From contig JADFFS010000017.1 of the NCBI GenBank assembly GCA_022568195.1, forward strand, positions 1-36,579: a stretch of DNA of 36,579 nucleotides, in the 5' to 3' direction. Numbering within the stretch: the first letter of the stretch is position 1; each line of letters starts with the position of its first letter. Below, piece by piece: positions 20,515 to 28,368 of the stretch. The translations under genes and the position numbers were made by a program. Source of the stretch: Chloroflexota bacterium. GTDB taxonomy: Bacteria; Chloroflexota; Dehalococcoidia; Lucifugimonadales; UBA3495. A model generated the notes under the pieces. That model saw only the letters and a program-made list of their open reading frames with translations, searched no databases and was not told the origin of the DNA.

Positions 20515-21939
20515 CTAAACGTCGAAGTACAGAGCAAACTCGTGAGGATGGGGCCTTAACCTTACAGTGTCCATCTCGGCCCGCTTGTAGTCCAGCCATG
20601 TCTCGATCAGGTCATCGGTGAACACGCCGCCCCGGGTCAAAAACTCGTAGTCACCCTCCAGTGCATCCAGCACCGCTTCCAGGCTGCCGGGCACCTGCCG
20701 TATCTTAGCTGACTCCTCGGGCGACAAATCGTACAGGTTGACGTCCACCGGGTCCGGGGGTTCCACCTCGTTGATAACCCCATCCAGGCCGGCCATCAGC
20801 ATGGCGGCGAACGCCAGGTAGGGGTTGCAAGCCGGGTCTGGGAGCCGGACTTCGATTCGGCGGGATTCCGGAGTAGAGAAGTAAGTCGGAATCCGGATGC
20901 AAGCGCTGCGGTTCCTGGTCGAGTAAACCAGGTTTACCGGCGCCTCAAATCCAGGCACCAAGCGGCGATAGGAGTTGGTTGTCGGGGCGATAAAAGCTAG
21001 CAGGGCAGGGGCATGGTTCAGTATGCCACCAATGTAGTGCCGGCAGGTGGCGCTGATCAGCCCATAGCCGTTGGCATCGTAAAACAGGTTCGTGCCGTCG
21101 CGCCACAGGCTCTGGTGAGTGTGCATCCCAGAGCCGTTGTCGCCGAAGATGGGCTTGGGCATGAAGGTTGCCACCTTGCCGTGGGCCCGGGCGACGTTTT
21201 TGACCACGTATTTGTGGATAATCACGTTGTCGGCCATCTTGGTCAGGGTATCGTAGCGCATGTCGATCTCGGCCTGGCCGGCGGTGGCCACCTCGTGGTG
21301 ATGCTTTTCCACCACGATCCCGAAATGCTCCAGCTTCTGTACGCACTCCGACCGCAGGTCCTGGAACGTGTCCACGGGTGGAGCCGGGAAGTAGCCCTCT
21401 TTATAGCGTGGTTTGTAAGCTAAGTTAGGGCCGCCCGACAAAGATCTCTCAGCGCCCGAGTTCCAGGCCCCCTCGTCCGAGTCTATGTAGTAGTAGCCGC
21501 TCTGGGCGTTCTGGTCGAACCTGGCCGAATCGAACACAAAGTGCTCTAATTCCGGGCCCCAGTAGCTCAGGTCAGCCAGGCCGCTTTTCGGCAGAAATTC
21601 CTCGGCCTTCTGAGCAATGTACCGGGGGTCGCGGTCGTAAAGCTCCCGAGTGTCCGGGTCCATTACGTTACAGAACATGGAAAGAGTGGGAATGCGGCAG
21701 AACGGATCGACCACGGCGGTTGCAGTGTCGGGGATCAGCAACATGTCGCTTTCCTCGATTGACTTGAACCCCCGGATACTGGAGCCGTCGAACCCATAAC
21801 CGTCAGACAGGTTCTTCTCGGTGAGTTCACTGAGCGGGATGGACAGATGCTGGAGTGTGCCCGGCAGGTCGGTGAACTTTAGGTCTATGATGCCAATGCC
21901 TCTGGTTCGGCAGAATTCCACAGTCTCTGCGGGGGTCAT
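20515..21939 (-). CDS. glnA: Glutamine synthetase type I, beta (adenylylation-type) form
   Basis: A 474-residue glutamine synthetase close to the Escherichia coli GlnA in length and pattern: YGFDGSSIRGFKSIEESDML, SYWGPELEHFVFD, the longer beta-class insert (YYIDSDEGAWNSG ... YKEGYFPAPPVD), MPKPIFGDNGSGMHTHQSLW and NSYRRLVPGFEAPVN. VNLYDLSPEE has Tyr403 in the position of the adenylylated tyrosine, so control by adenylylation is possible; no adenylyltransferase gene is in this window. The ATG at 21939 is preceded by CAGGAGGATGTACC. It is unusual to have both GSI classes in tandem; they probably serve different nitrogen conditions. Confidence 0.94.
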   Translation of the reverse strand: MTPAETVEFCRTRGIGIIDLKFTDLPGTLQHLSIPLSELTEKNLSDGYGFDGSSIRGFKSIEESDMLLIPDTATAVVDPFCRIPTLSMFCNVMDPDTRELYDRDPRYIAQKAEEFLPKSGLADLSYWGPELEHFVFDSARFDQNAQSGYYYIDSDEGAWNSGAERSLSGGPNLAYKPRYKEGYFPAPPVDTFQDLRSECVQKLEHFGIVVEKHHHEVATAGQAEIDMRYDTLTKMADNVIIHKYVVKNVARAHGKVATFMPKPIFGDNGSGMHTHQSLWRDGTNLFYDANGYGLISATCRHYIGGILNHAPALLAFIAPTTNSYRRLVPGFEAPVNLVYSTRNRSACIRIPTYFSTPESRRIEVRLPDPACNPYLAFAAMLMAGLDGVINEVEPPDPVDVNLYDLSPEESAKIRQVPGSLEAVLDALEGDYEFLTRGGVFTDDLIETWLDYKRAEMDTVRLRPHPHEFALYFDV

Positions 21940-22007
21940 GGTACATCCTCCTGAGCCGAATTCCTTGCCGGCTGAATCGCCGCCACATGCTCTCCCAGCG
22001 GCCAGGT

Positions 22008-22266
22008 TTACAGCTCGTAAGCCGATTCACCGTGCTGGGAAATGTCCAATCCGATGGCTTCTTCCTCCTGGCTCACCCGAAGGCCGATGGTGTATCGCAA
22101 CGCCAGCATTATAAGTGCTGTCACTACAAACGCCCAGCCCATGGATGCGCCGTGGCTGCCGTGTTCTTTCGCCTGACCAGACCGCCGTAAAAAACGCCAC
22201 CCCGGCGGTCATGAACAACACCAAGGCTGGGCTAGCCAGGACCCACGATATGTCTCCTGAGTTCAT
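22008..22266 (-). pseudogene. amt: Ammonium transporter remnant (internally deleted, frameshifted)
   Basis: Starts at ATG 22266 with a preserved GAGGAGG ribosome site and reads MNSGDISWVLASPALVLFMT, the Amt N-terminus. In a run of six T (seven needed) the frame shifts to YGGLVRRKNTAAT. A second frame change near 22142 joins directly to AFVVTALIMLALRYTIGLRV and GLDISQHGESAYEL, the last helix and tail of Amt, ending at 22008. Helices 2 to 10 are missing, so about 85 codons remain of about 420. The intact amt lies 0.5 kb upstream. Frames and family match are seen directly; the deletion is inferred from the Amt topology. Confidence 0.85.
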
Positions 22267-22302
22267 TCCCAGTTCCTCCTCGCGGCCGATGCTTTAAAAG
22301 CA

Positions 22303-22345
22303 GATTGGCTCACGCTGGCGAGGACCGGGCCGGCGTGGGCCAATC
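22303..22345 (-). terminator. Rho-independent terminator after the 30-codon gene
   Basis: 17-bp stem (22303-22319 with 22329-22345; two positions form G-U pairs) and a 9-base loop, followed in the minus direction by TGCTTTTAAA. It lies 40 bases after the small gene's stop and before the amt remnant and glnA, so it could also act as an attenuator for them. Confidence 0.7.
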
Positions 22346-22384
22346 GAGGATGCCGAGGTTACTAATGAGGAGCGGAGGCAGGAC

Positions 22385-22477
22385 TTAGCGATTACTCCTT
22401 TTGATGAGTATCTTGGGGAGCACCACCCACATCGTGAACAACCCCACGAACGCCCCCGCTGCTACGATCGCTTCCAT
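22385..22477 (-). CDS. Small membrane protein, 30 residues, in the nitrogen block
   Basis: ATG at 22477 is preceded by TTTGGAGGCATTGATTG, a strong ribosome site. The product begins MEAIVAAGAFVGLFTMW, forms one hydrophobic helix to about residue 20 and ends in a basic tail (KILIKRSNR), a typical single-pass, positive-inside layout. The frame is followed by a terminator and preceded by the GTTAC half-sites, so it appears to be a gene in its own right at the head of the amt remnant-glnA-glnA segment. No family recognised. It might bind and modulate the ammonium transporter or another membrane protein, or be a leader peptide. The ribosome site, terminator and topology support it being real. Confidence 0.65.
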   Translation of the reverse strand: MEAIVAAGAFVGLFTMWVVLPKILIKRSNR

Positions 22478-22527
22478 CAATCAATGCCTCCAAATAGCTT
22501 TCTCTACATACCATTTTATGCACAGGT

Positions 22528-22565
22528 GTTACAGATACTTTGCTAACTTGTTAACTCTTTGTTAC
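22528..22565. promoter_or_regulatory. GTTAC half-sites upstream of the small gene/glnA segment
   Basis: GTTAC at 22528, GTTAAC at 22550 and GTTAC at 22561, at 22- and 11-base steps, in an AT-rich stretch 50-90 bases before the small gene's ATG. The spacing is like that of actinobacterial GlnR boxes (GTnAC-n6-GnAAC). The regulator is inferred, not identified. Confidence 0.4.
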
Positions 22566-22650
22566 ATTTTTCACATTGGCCGATCGGGGGGTTGTTGGAA
22601 GACGGCGGCAGCCGAGTTTCGAAACAGGTTTTAGAGCGCCTATACAAACT

Positions 22651-22719
22651 CACCGCAGAGACGCAGAGGAATCAGATTAAAGCTTTTCCCTACTCTGTGA
22701 TCTCTGCGCCTCCGCGGTT
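22651..22719. repeat. Hairpin repeat CACCGCAGAGACGCAGAG type
   Basis: ACCGCAGAGACGCAGAG pairs with CTCTGCGCCTCCGCGGT across about 35 bases, matching at 15 of 17 positions. This resembles a short inverted repeat common between genes in many environmental genomes. It lies just after the amt stop and may end its transcript. The rest of the gap 22478-22732 holds the GTTAC sites and nothing else I can support. Confidence 0.65.
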
Positions 22720-22732
22720 ATGTTAGAGGCCC

Positions 22733-24112
22733 TTAGTCTCCCGCCGCACCGGCAGGCTGGACCTCAGCGGGGTAGGCCGGCAGACCGTGTTCGGATATAT
22801 CCAGCCCTACCAGCTCCTCCTCCCTGGTCACTCGGACCCCCATGGTGACTTTCAACATGAGAAACAGCGCAAACCCGGTGGCCAGACCCCAGGCCAGAAC
22901 AACACCCATGCTGATCAGCTGGGAAACGATCTGAAGCACGTTTCCCGCCACCAATCCCTCGACGCCGTTGTTACCGTTGGCGAATATACCCACCGCCAAT
23001 AAGCCCCAGAGGCCGGTGGTGCCATGCACCGAGATGGCGCTCACCGGGTCGTCGATCTTCAGCACCCGTTCTATAAACATGACCGACCCCATCATCACCG
23101 GCGCAGCGACGGCGCCGATGACCACCGCGGACCAAGGCTCTACATATCCGGACGGCGCTGTGATACCCACCAATCCCGCCAGGGCGCCGTTGCAGGCCAT
23201 CAATATGTCCGTTTTACCGGTGCGCATCAACTGGATGTACAGTGCCACGGTCGCACCGGTGGCGCCGGCCATAAGGGTGTTCATGGCGTTGAGCCCTAAG
23301 GAGTCGCCGGGGTTGATGTTGAACCCGAACCAGCCAAAGAACAGGATGAAGGTGCCGATTATCACAAAGGGTACGCTGTGCCCGGAGATCAAGTTGGCCG
23401 ATCCGTCTGCGTTAAACTTGCCTATCCGCGGCCCCACCACTGCGGCGGCGGCCAAGGCCACAAACCCTCCTACGGCATGCACGACGCCGGAACCCGCGTA
23501 GTCCGCCGCTGCTGGAAGTCCGATACCCTCCAGCGACCCCAGCCAGCCGCCTCCCCAGACCCAATGGCCGTACAGTGGATATATAATCGCCCCGATCATG
23601 AAGCTGTAAGCCAGATAGGCTTGAGTCTTGGTCCGCTCCGCGATGGCGCCGGCCACTATGGTGGCGGCGGTGGCGGCAAAGACCATCTGAAATACCCAAT
23701 CCACGTAGGTCTGCCCGGCGCCGCCGTCGAGGAGGAAGAAGTTGGTGGTGCCGACAATGCCCGCCGCCGAAGTGCCCCACATCAATGCAAAGCCAAAGGC
23801 CCAGAAAGACAGCGAGGCGATGGAGAAGTCCATGAAACTTTTGGTCATGTAGTTGGTGGTGTTTTTTGCCCTGATCAGGCCGGCGCCCAGAAAGGCGAAG
23901 CCGGCTTGCATAAAGAACACCAGAAACGCTCCGAACATCCAGATGGTGTTGGCGCCCTGTTTGCCCAGTTTGTCCTCGGCGGTGATTTCCTGGGCGAAAG
24001 CGACGTTATACCCGGCCAGAAAGCCCGCTGCCAACAACCCGGCTATTGCGAAGGGGAGTATGCGCCGTAACCTTTGGGCGTTGGGACTGAGAATCAAGTC
24101 TTTTGTGAACAT
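22733..24112 (-). CDS. amt: Ammonium transporter Amt
   Basis: A 459-residue Amt/MEP/Rh channel carrying ammonium across the cytoplasmic membrane. Start ATG 24112 (MFTKDLIL) after GAAGGAGAAGGT; the next 40 residues form a signal-peptide-like segment ending near FAQE. Then about eleven helices: NTIWMFGAFLVFFMQAGFAF, GHWVWGGGWLG, SGVVHAVGGFVAL with the first pore His, and SVHGTTGLWGLLAVG with the second, ending with the cytoplasmic tail TREEELVGLDISEHGLPAYP. Upstream GTTAC/GTAAC half-sites suggest nitrogen control. No PII (glnB/glnK) gene is seen alongside. Confidence 0.95.
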   Translation of the reverse strand: MFTKDLILSPNAQRLRRILPFAIAGLLAAGFLAGYNVAFAQEITAEDKLGKQGANTIWMFGAFLVFFMQAGFAFLGAGLIRAKNTTNYMTKSFMDFSIASLSFWAFGFALMWGTSAAGIVGTTNFFLLDGGAGQTYVDWVFQMVFAATAATIVAGAIAERTKTQAYLAYSFMIGAIIYPLYGHWVWGGGWLGSLEGIGLPAAADYAGSGVVHAVGGFVALAAAAVVGPRIGKFNADGSANLISGHSVPFVIIGTFILFFGWFGFNINPGDSLGLNAMNTLMAGATGATVALYIQLMRTGKTDILMACNGALAGLVGITAPSGYVEPWSAVVIGAVAAPVMMGSVMFIERVLKIDDPVSAISVHGTTGLWGLLAVGIFANGNNGVEGLVAGNVLQIVSQLISMGVVLAWGLATGFALFLMLKVTMGVRVTREEELVGLDISEHGLPAYPAEVQPAGAAGD

Positions 24113-24183
24113 ACCTTCTCCTTCTGTCACACAACAGGTATGTCCACCTTAGGACAGAGTTATTTCATCAGCATTTCCGAAGT

Positions 24184-24210
24184 GTTACGCTGAGATTGCC
24201 ACGTTGTAAC
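24184..24210. promoter_or_regulatory. GTTAC-n17-GTAAC operator-like site upstream of amt
   Basis: An inverted pair GTTAC (24184) and GTAAC (24206), 22 bases centre to centre, about 75-95 bases before the amt ATG. The same half-site and an 11-base multiple recur upstream of the small gene at 22477. Regulator not in the window. Confidence 0.4.
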
Positions 24211-24305
24211 AAATTTATTACGAAAGGCTAGGGAACGGAATCATTATTCGGTAACCGGACCTCGCCGACGCCAATTCGCAAGGCGCCGGTTATAGCTGAG
24301 TATAT

Positions 24306-24334
24306 TTGACAGCACACGGCCGTGCGGGTAGGAT
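24306..24334 (+). promoter_or_regulatory. Sigma70-type promoter of the dsrE-like genes
   Basis: TTGACA (24306-24311), 17-base spacer, TAGGAT (24329-24334). The spacer contains the perfect palindrome CACGGCCGTG, a possible repressor site. The promoter points to the TTG at 24441 with a leader of about 100 bases. Confidence 0.6.
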
Positions 24335-24440
24335 TGGGCTGCTTGCATCTGCCTGCCCATGCACGCATCTCAATGGGCGAAGCAGCGACGGTCGTTGCGG
24401 TAAAATGGGTGGGAAACCTCAAACGATCAGGAGGTGGATT

Positions 24441-24776
24441 TTGGCAGAGTACCTATTAATCGAGTCCAGGGACCCCTTTGAGTTCGCCGATACTAAATAC
24501 ATGTACGACCTGGCCGGCGACCTGTCGGGGAAAGGAAACAACGTTACCCTGTTTCTCATTCAGAACGGCGTGTTCTGTGCCAGGAGCAACGTGAAAGACA
24601 ACCCTGTGATGAGCTTGAAGCAGAAGGCTCCTTCGGTGCGGGTAGAGGCCGACGATTTTTCTCTTCGGGAGCGGGGCATTTCTACGACCAGACTGGAGCA
24701 AGGTGTAACGGTATCCAACGTAGACAACTTGGTAGACAGGCTGGTACAAAAAGACACTAAAATCGTGTGGCACTGA
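24441..24776 (+). CDS. DsrE/TusBCD family sulfur-relay protein 1
   Basis: The TTG at 24441 is preceded by AGGAGGTGG and gives 111 residues, the usual size for a DsrE-fold subunit; an earlier GTG at 24306 lies in the promoter and is rejected. Seen: YLLIESRDPFEFAD, a central hydrophobic strand NVTLFLIQNGVFCAR with Cys46, and an end in KIVWH. DsrE-fold proteins form small hexamers that pass sulfane sulfur through a cysteine, in tRNA thiolation (TusBCD) or sulfur oxidation (DsrEFH). First of three neighbouring genes of this fold. Confidence 0.78.
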   Translation: MAEYLLIESRDPFEFADTKYMYDLAGDLSGKGNNVTLFLIQNGVFCARSNVKDNPVMSLKQKAPSVRVEADDFSLRERGISTTRLEQGVTVSNVDNLVDRLVQKDTKIVWH

Positions 24777-24810
24777 CTGAAAATCGCCTATTAAGAAGAA
24801 GGAGTATGTC

Positions 24811-25200
24811 GTGGCAAAACTTACCATCGCACTGATGGATTCCCCATACGAATCGGCTACCACTACCACCGCCATGCGAATAATTGATGCTGCGGTCCGC
24901 AAAGGGCACGAGGTCAACGTTTTCGCTTACGAAGGGGCGGTGAGCCTCACCATGAAAGAGCAGAAGGGCCATCCCAACCCTGTAAAGGGCACTACTCTAG
25001 AGGAGCAAAAGCATCCTACAACCGCCAATTTCGTCGCCGGCTTGATGGCTACAGGCAAGGTGGACTGGATCAACTGCGGGATGTGTGTCGACGAAAGGGG
25101 AGCCCTAGACTGGATCGAGGGACCTCGCCGCGGTGGCCCAGGGGATCTGGTCAAGTGGGCAAACGAAAGCGATAATACCCTCATCATGGGCACAAGATAG
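24811..25200 (+). CDS. DsrE/TusD-like sulfur-relay protein 2, with CxxC
   Basis: GTG start at 24811 after AGAAGGAGTATGTC; 129 residues. It begins KLTIALMDSPYESATTTTAMRI and keeps the fold's HEVNVFAYEGAV strand. INCGMCVDERG, with Cys89 and Cys92, matches the C-x-x-C-x-x-x-R-G site at the active cysteine of DsrE/TusD. It is the likely sulfur-carrying subunit of the trio. It lies 34 bases after gene 1 and 9 before gene 3. No dsrAB, sox or other Tus gene is in the window, so the acceptor is unknown. Confidence 0.82.
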   Translation: MAKLTIALMDSPYESATTTTAMRIIDAAVRKGHEVNVFAYEGAVSLTMKEQKGHPNPVKGTTLEEQKHPTTANFVAGLMATGKVDWINCGMCVDERGALDWIEGPRRGGPGDLVKWANESDNTLIMGTR

Positions 25201-25209
25201 GAGGTCGCC

Positions 25210-25593
25210 GTGGCTAAGATTCTATCCATCGTCGAGCGGGCCTATCACGGAACCCTTGAAGAGCAGGACGACACCATCCTGTGGATAAGCCACATGGTTA
25301 AAGACGCGGGCGCCGATATCTCAATCCTTTTGCGGGGAAACGCCGTAAACTACGGCGTGAAGGGACAGGACGCCAGCGGCCTCAGCTTCGGTGATGTTAA
25401 ACTGGATGTCCCTCCCACTCTCGACACCGACGTGAGCAACTTGATTGCCGCCCAGGTTCCTACCTACGTGGTCCGCGAGGACCTGGAAGACCGGGGAATC
25501 CGGCTAGAGGAACTGGCGGACGGGCTGCAGGTCATTGGCCGAGGAGACGTAGCTGACCTGTACGACTCCCACGATTCCATTTGGCACTGGTAG
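25210..25593 (+). CDS. DsrE/TusB-like sulfur-relay protein 3, without cysteine
   Basis: GTG at 25210 with AGGAGGTCGCC before it; 127 residues. Begins AKILSIVERAYHGTLEEQDD, contains SILLRGNAVNYGVKGQ and VPTYVVREDLEDRGI, and ends SIWHW, resembling the C-terminal Trp of TusB/DsrH. It has no cysteine at all, so it would be a structural partner in the complex, not a sulfur carrier. Last gene of the trio; a strong hairpin follows. Confidence 0.78.
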   Translation: MAKILSIVERAYHGTLEEQDDTILWISHMVKDAGADISILLRGNAVNYGVKGQDASGLSFGDVKLDVPPTLDTDVSNLIAAQVPTYVVREDLEDRGIRLEELADGLQVIGRGDVADLYDSHDSIWHW

Positions 25594-25675
25594 AAAGATA
25601 AGCCTCGAGGGATTCCGGCGGGAATGTGTTCCCGCCAACTGCTGACACCGGCATATCCTGTTCAATGGAGCAATA

Positions 25676-25710
25676 GGGGGGGCGCCCCGATTGTATCGTG
25701 GCGCCCCCCC
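25676..25710 (+). terminator. Strong hairpin after the dsrE-like genes (contains degenerate palindrome copy 11)
   Basis: GGGGGGGCGCC (25676-25686) pairs perfectly with GGCGCCCCCCC (25700-25710). The interior CCGAT-TGT-ATCGT extends the stem and resembles the CCCCGAT/ATCGGGG element. No clear T-run follows. It lies between the dsrE-like genes and ftsH. Confidence 0.6.
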
Positions 25711-25737
25711 ATGCGTCTTGATTTGGACCCACATGCT

Positions 25738-25766
25738 TTGCATTTCGACATTCTCTCCTATATCAT
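25738..25766 (+). promoter_or_regulatory. Possible ftsH promoter
   Basis: TTGCAT (25738-25743), 17-base spacer, TATCAT (25761-25766) in a locally AT-rich stretch 50 bases before the ftsH ATG. Confidence 0.4.
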
Positions 25767-25817
25767 AATAGGGTAGACAGATTCGGGCGCTGGGCCGTGT
25801 ACTGTTAAGGGGTAACA

Positions 25818-27797
25818 ATGGGAAGCAACAGGTGGCTGCGAAATGGTTTCGTTTACCTCCTGGTAATTATCGGGGTTATTGTCATTTTCTATACCCTGCT
25901 GCCAAGCTTTGGCGGACGCAATGAGCTCCCTCTCACCACCGTTATTGCTATGTCAAAAAACCACGAGATCCGCGAGATCATGGTTGACGGCAAGAATCTG
26001 ACCGTAATCCCAAGGGTCAACAGCAGGAACGGGTCCGACCGGATGACAAGTACAATCGGCAGGGACACCGATATTATTAACCTCCTGGTGGGTAGCGGTG
26101 TCGAGATCGGCCCTCCCGGTGGGGTTGAAGTTACCTTCAAGGGTTCAAGCGGCCTGAACAGCCTCCTGGGCCTGATGTTGAACTTCCTGCCCCTGATCCT
26201 CTTCGGCGGCTTGATCCTGTTCATGATGCGACAGGCCCAAGGCAGCAATAACCAAACCCTGAGCTTTGGCCGCAGCCGGGCCCGGATGTCGACCCACAAC
26301 CGGTCGTCCGTCACTTTTGACGACGTCGCCGGGATAGACGAGGCTAAGGCCGAGCTCCAAGAGGTTGTCGAGTTCCTCAAATATCCGGAGCGTTTCACAG
26401 TCCTGGGCGCCCGGATTCCCAAGGGCGTTTTGCTGGTCGGCCAGCCGGGAACGGGTAAAACCCTATTGGCCCGAGCGGTTGCCGGCGAAGCGGGAGTGCC
26501 TTTCTTCAACATCAGTGGCAGCGAATTCGTCGAGATGTTCGTAGGTGTTGGTGCGGCCCGGGTGCGAGACCTTTTCAGCCAGGCCAAGCGCAACGCTCCC
26601 TGCATAGTGTTCGTTGATGAGATCGACGCCGTGGGACGCCACCGGGGTGCCGGGCTGGGCGGGGGCCACGACGAACGGGAACAGACCCTCAACCAGATCC
26701 TGGTTGAGATGGATGGCTTTGAGACTAACACCAACATCATCGTGCTCGCCGCCACCAACCGCCCGGACATTCTTGACCCGGCCTTGTTGCGGCCCGGACG
26801 TTTCGACCGCCGGGTGACCTTGGACCTTCCCGACATCAAAGGCCGCATAGCTATTCTGAAAGTACACTCCGCCGGTAAGCCCTTGGCGCCGGAAGTAACC
26901 CTGGACAACCTGGCCAAGGAGACCCCTGGATTCACCGGCGCCGACCTGTCCAACTTGGTTAACGAAGCGGCTATCATGGCGGCCCGGGCCAGCAAGAAAT
27001 CCATCTTCATGGACGATTTCGAAGAGGCGGTGGAGCGGATAATCGCCGGACCCGAAAGGAAAAGCCGGGTCATCAGCCCCAGGGAAAAGGAGATGACGGC
27101 CTATCACGAGGCCGGCCACGCCCTGGTGGCTTGGATGCTGCCCAACGCCGACCGGGTACACAAGATTTCAATCGTCTCCCGAGGCAACACGGGCGGCCAC
27201 ACATCGCTGATCCCGGACGAGGAACGCTACCTGTGGACCAAGAACCAGTTCAGCGACATGTTGGCAGTCACCATGGGAGGCCGGGTGGCCGAGCAGCAGA
27301 TTTTCGACGAAGTAACTACCGGCGCCAGCAACGACTTGGAGCGGGCCACCAAGGTGGCGCTTAGCATGGTCAAACGATACGGCATGAGCGAGGACCTGGG
27401 GCCACGTACCTTCGGCAAAGTACAGGAATTGGTGTTCCTGGGCCGGGAAATCAGCGAAGAGCGGGACTACGGAGACAAGGTCGCCGAGGAGATCGACGAG
27501 GAAGTCAAAGCGCTAATCAACATGGCCTACCGCAAGGCCGAGGAAATCCTGATTGCTCAAAAGCCGAGACTGGTTCAGCTGGCAGAGTACTTGATCGAGC
27601 ACGAGACCATCTCAGGCGACAACCTGAACCGCTTGTTCAACGATGAAGAGCTTGGGGGCGACCCGGGCACCCCCGCGGTGCTACCCGATACGCCGCCCTC
27701 CTCTCCCACGTCGCCAGAGCCAGCCATGCCTCAACCGGCGCCTACGCTGGCCAGCAGCACCGACCCTGCGCCGGCCGCCGGTGACTCCGACGGTTGA
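25818..27797 (+). CDS. ftsH: ATP-dependent zinc metalloprotease FtsH
   Basis: A 659-residue membrane AAA+ protease that degrades membrane and regulatory proteins. Order: TM helix 1 (about 10-30), an extracytoplasmic domain, TM helix 2 (about 114-136), Walker A GQPGTGKT at 208-215, Walker B IVFVDEID near 261, the second region of homology ([19 protein letters not shown]), zinc-binding HEAGH at 430-434, and the third ligand region [10 protein letters not shown]. The C-terminal 40 residues are a Pro/Ala-rich tail. The ATG at 25818 is preceded by AAGGGGTAACA. HflK and HflC, which cap FtsH in other bacteria, are encoded just downstream. Confidence 0.97.
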   Translation: MGSNRWLRNGFVYLLVIIGVIVIFYTLLPSFGGRNELPLTTVIAMSKNHEIREIMVDGKNLTVIPRVNSRNGSDRMTSTIGRDTDIINLLVGSGVEIGPPGGVEVTFKGSSGLNSLLGLMLNFLPLILFGGLILFMMRQAQGSNNQTLSFGRSRARMSTHNRSSVTFDDVAGIDEAKAELQEVVEFLKYPERFTVLGARIPKGVLLVGQPGTGKTLLARAVAGEAGVPFFNISGSEFVEMFVGVGAARVRDLFSQAKRNAPCIVFVDEIDAVGRHRGAGLGGGHDEREQTLNQILVEMDGFETNTNIIVLAATNRPDILDPALLRPGRFDRRVTLDLPDIKGRIAILKVHSAGKPLAPEVTLDNLAKETPGFTGADLSNLVNEAAIMAARASKKSIFMDDFEEAVERIIAGPERKSRVISPREKEMTAYHEAGHALVAWMLPNADRVHKISIVSRGNTGGHTSLIPDEERYLWTKNQFSDMLAVTMGGRVAEQQIFDEVTTGASNDLERATKVALSMVKRYGMSEDLGPRTFGKVQELVFLGREISEERDYGDKVAEEIDEEVKALINMAYRKAEEILIAQKPRLVQLAEYLIEHETISGDNLNRLFNDEELGGDPGTPAVLPDTPPSSPTSPEPAMPQPAPTLASSTDPAPAAGDSDG

Positions 27798-27803
27798 ACG
27801 GGG

Positions 27804-28091
27804 TTACTTGCCTGAAGCCGCCTGCCCTGATTCGGATGTCTGTTCGCCGTCCAAGGGCAACTGCCGGTAATAAAGCCCCCACTGTTGCATCAGGTCTTGT
27901 ACCCCCGGATGCTTTAAGGCGACCAACTCCCGGAAGAAGCCGGCCAGGGCATGGGCCGGTATGTTTTCTGCAGAACACACCCAGCTACGCTCCGCGGGTA
28001 CAACGTAGATAAGCCCGCTTTGGTGCTCGCAAGTAACCTGTATTCGGGTCATGCCCTCCCCGGGCGTTACAGTCATACCGAGGTCAGCCAT
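27804..28091 (-). CDS. Unknown small protein, 95 residues
   Basis: ATG at 28091 with AGGCGG upstream; an ATG at 28052 (MTRIQVTCEH) is an alternative start. Seen: a beta-like N-terminal half with VTCEHQSGLIYVV and SWVCSAEN (two Cys), then a helical part (ALAGFFRELVALKHPGVQDLMQQWGLYYRQLP) and a polar end. No signal peptide or membrane segment. Its stop lies 7 bases from the ftsH stop (convergent), and it diverges from hflK, so it sits between members of the FtsH-HflKC system. No family recognised. The 277 bases between it and hflK hold nothing I can support beyond a weak TAGAAT. Confidence 0.55.
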   Translation of the reverse strand: MADLGMTVTPGEGMTRIQVTCEHQSGLIYVVPAERSWVCSAENIPAHALAGFFRELVALKHPGVQDLMQQWGLYYRQLPLDGEQTSESGQAASGK

Positions 28092-28368
28092 ACCGCCTAG
28101 CCTCCATGGGGCGCACAGTCCCAGAGTTTTTTCGCTTTCGGTTAGCGATCAAGGTGGGATAGATCATTCCGCCGGGTCCGTCGGGGATTATACCTCAGCG
28201 CCCCGCGGATTAAAATTGGGTTGTACAGCGCGGACGGGTCATGCACGGGCCCGGTCGCAGTGGTTCACGAACCAAGTTGATGATAGAATCTATTGAGGTT
28301 TCAGCGTTACCGATTCCAGACTTCAGCTAACGCATCGCGAGCAAAAACTACATTAAGGACGCTTCTTT

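Noticed and set aside
22401-22634. 77-codon plus-strand frame across the GTTAC region
   Set aside because: It is antisense to the small gene with a good ribosome site, has no ribosome site of its own and no family features.
25889-27073. 394-codon open frame antisense to ftsH
   Set aside because: FtsH on the other strand is unambiguous; the antisense frame has no family features and is a GC-rich codon shadow.
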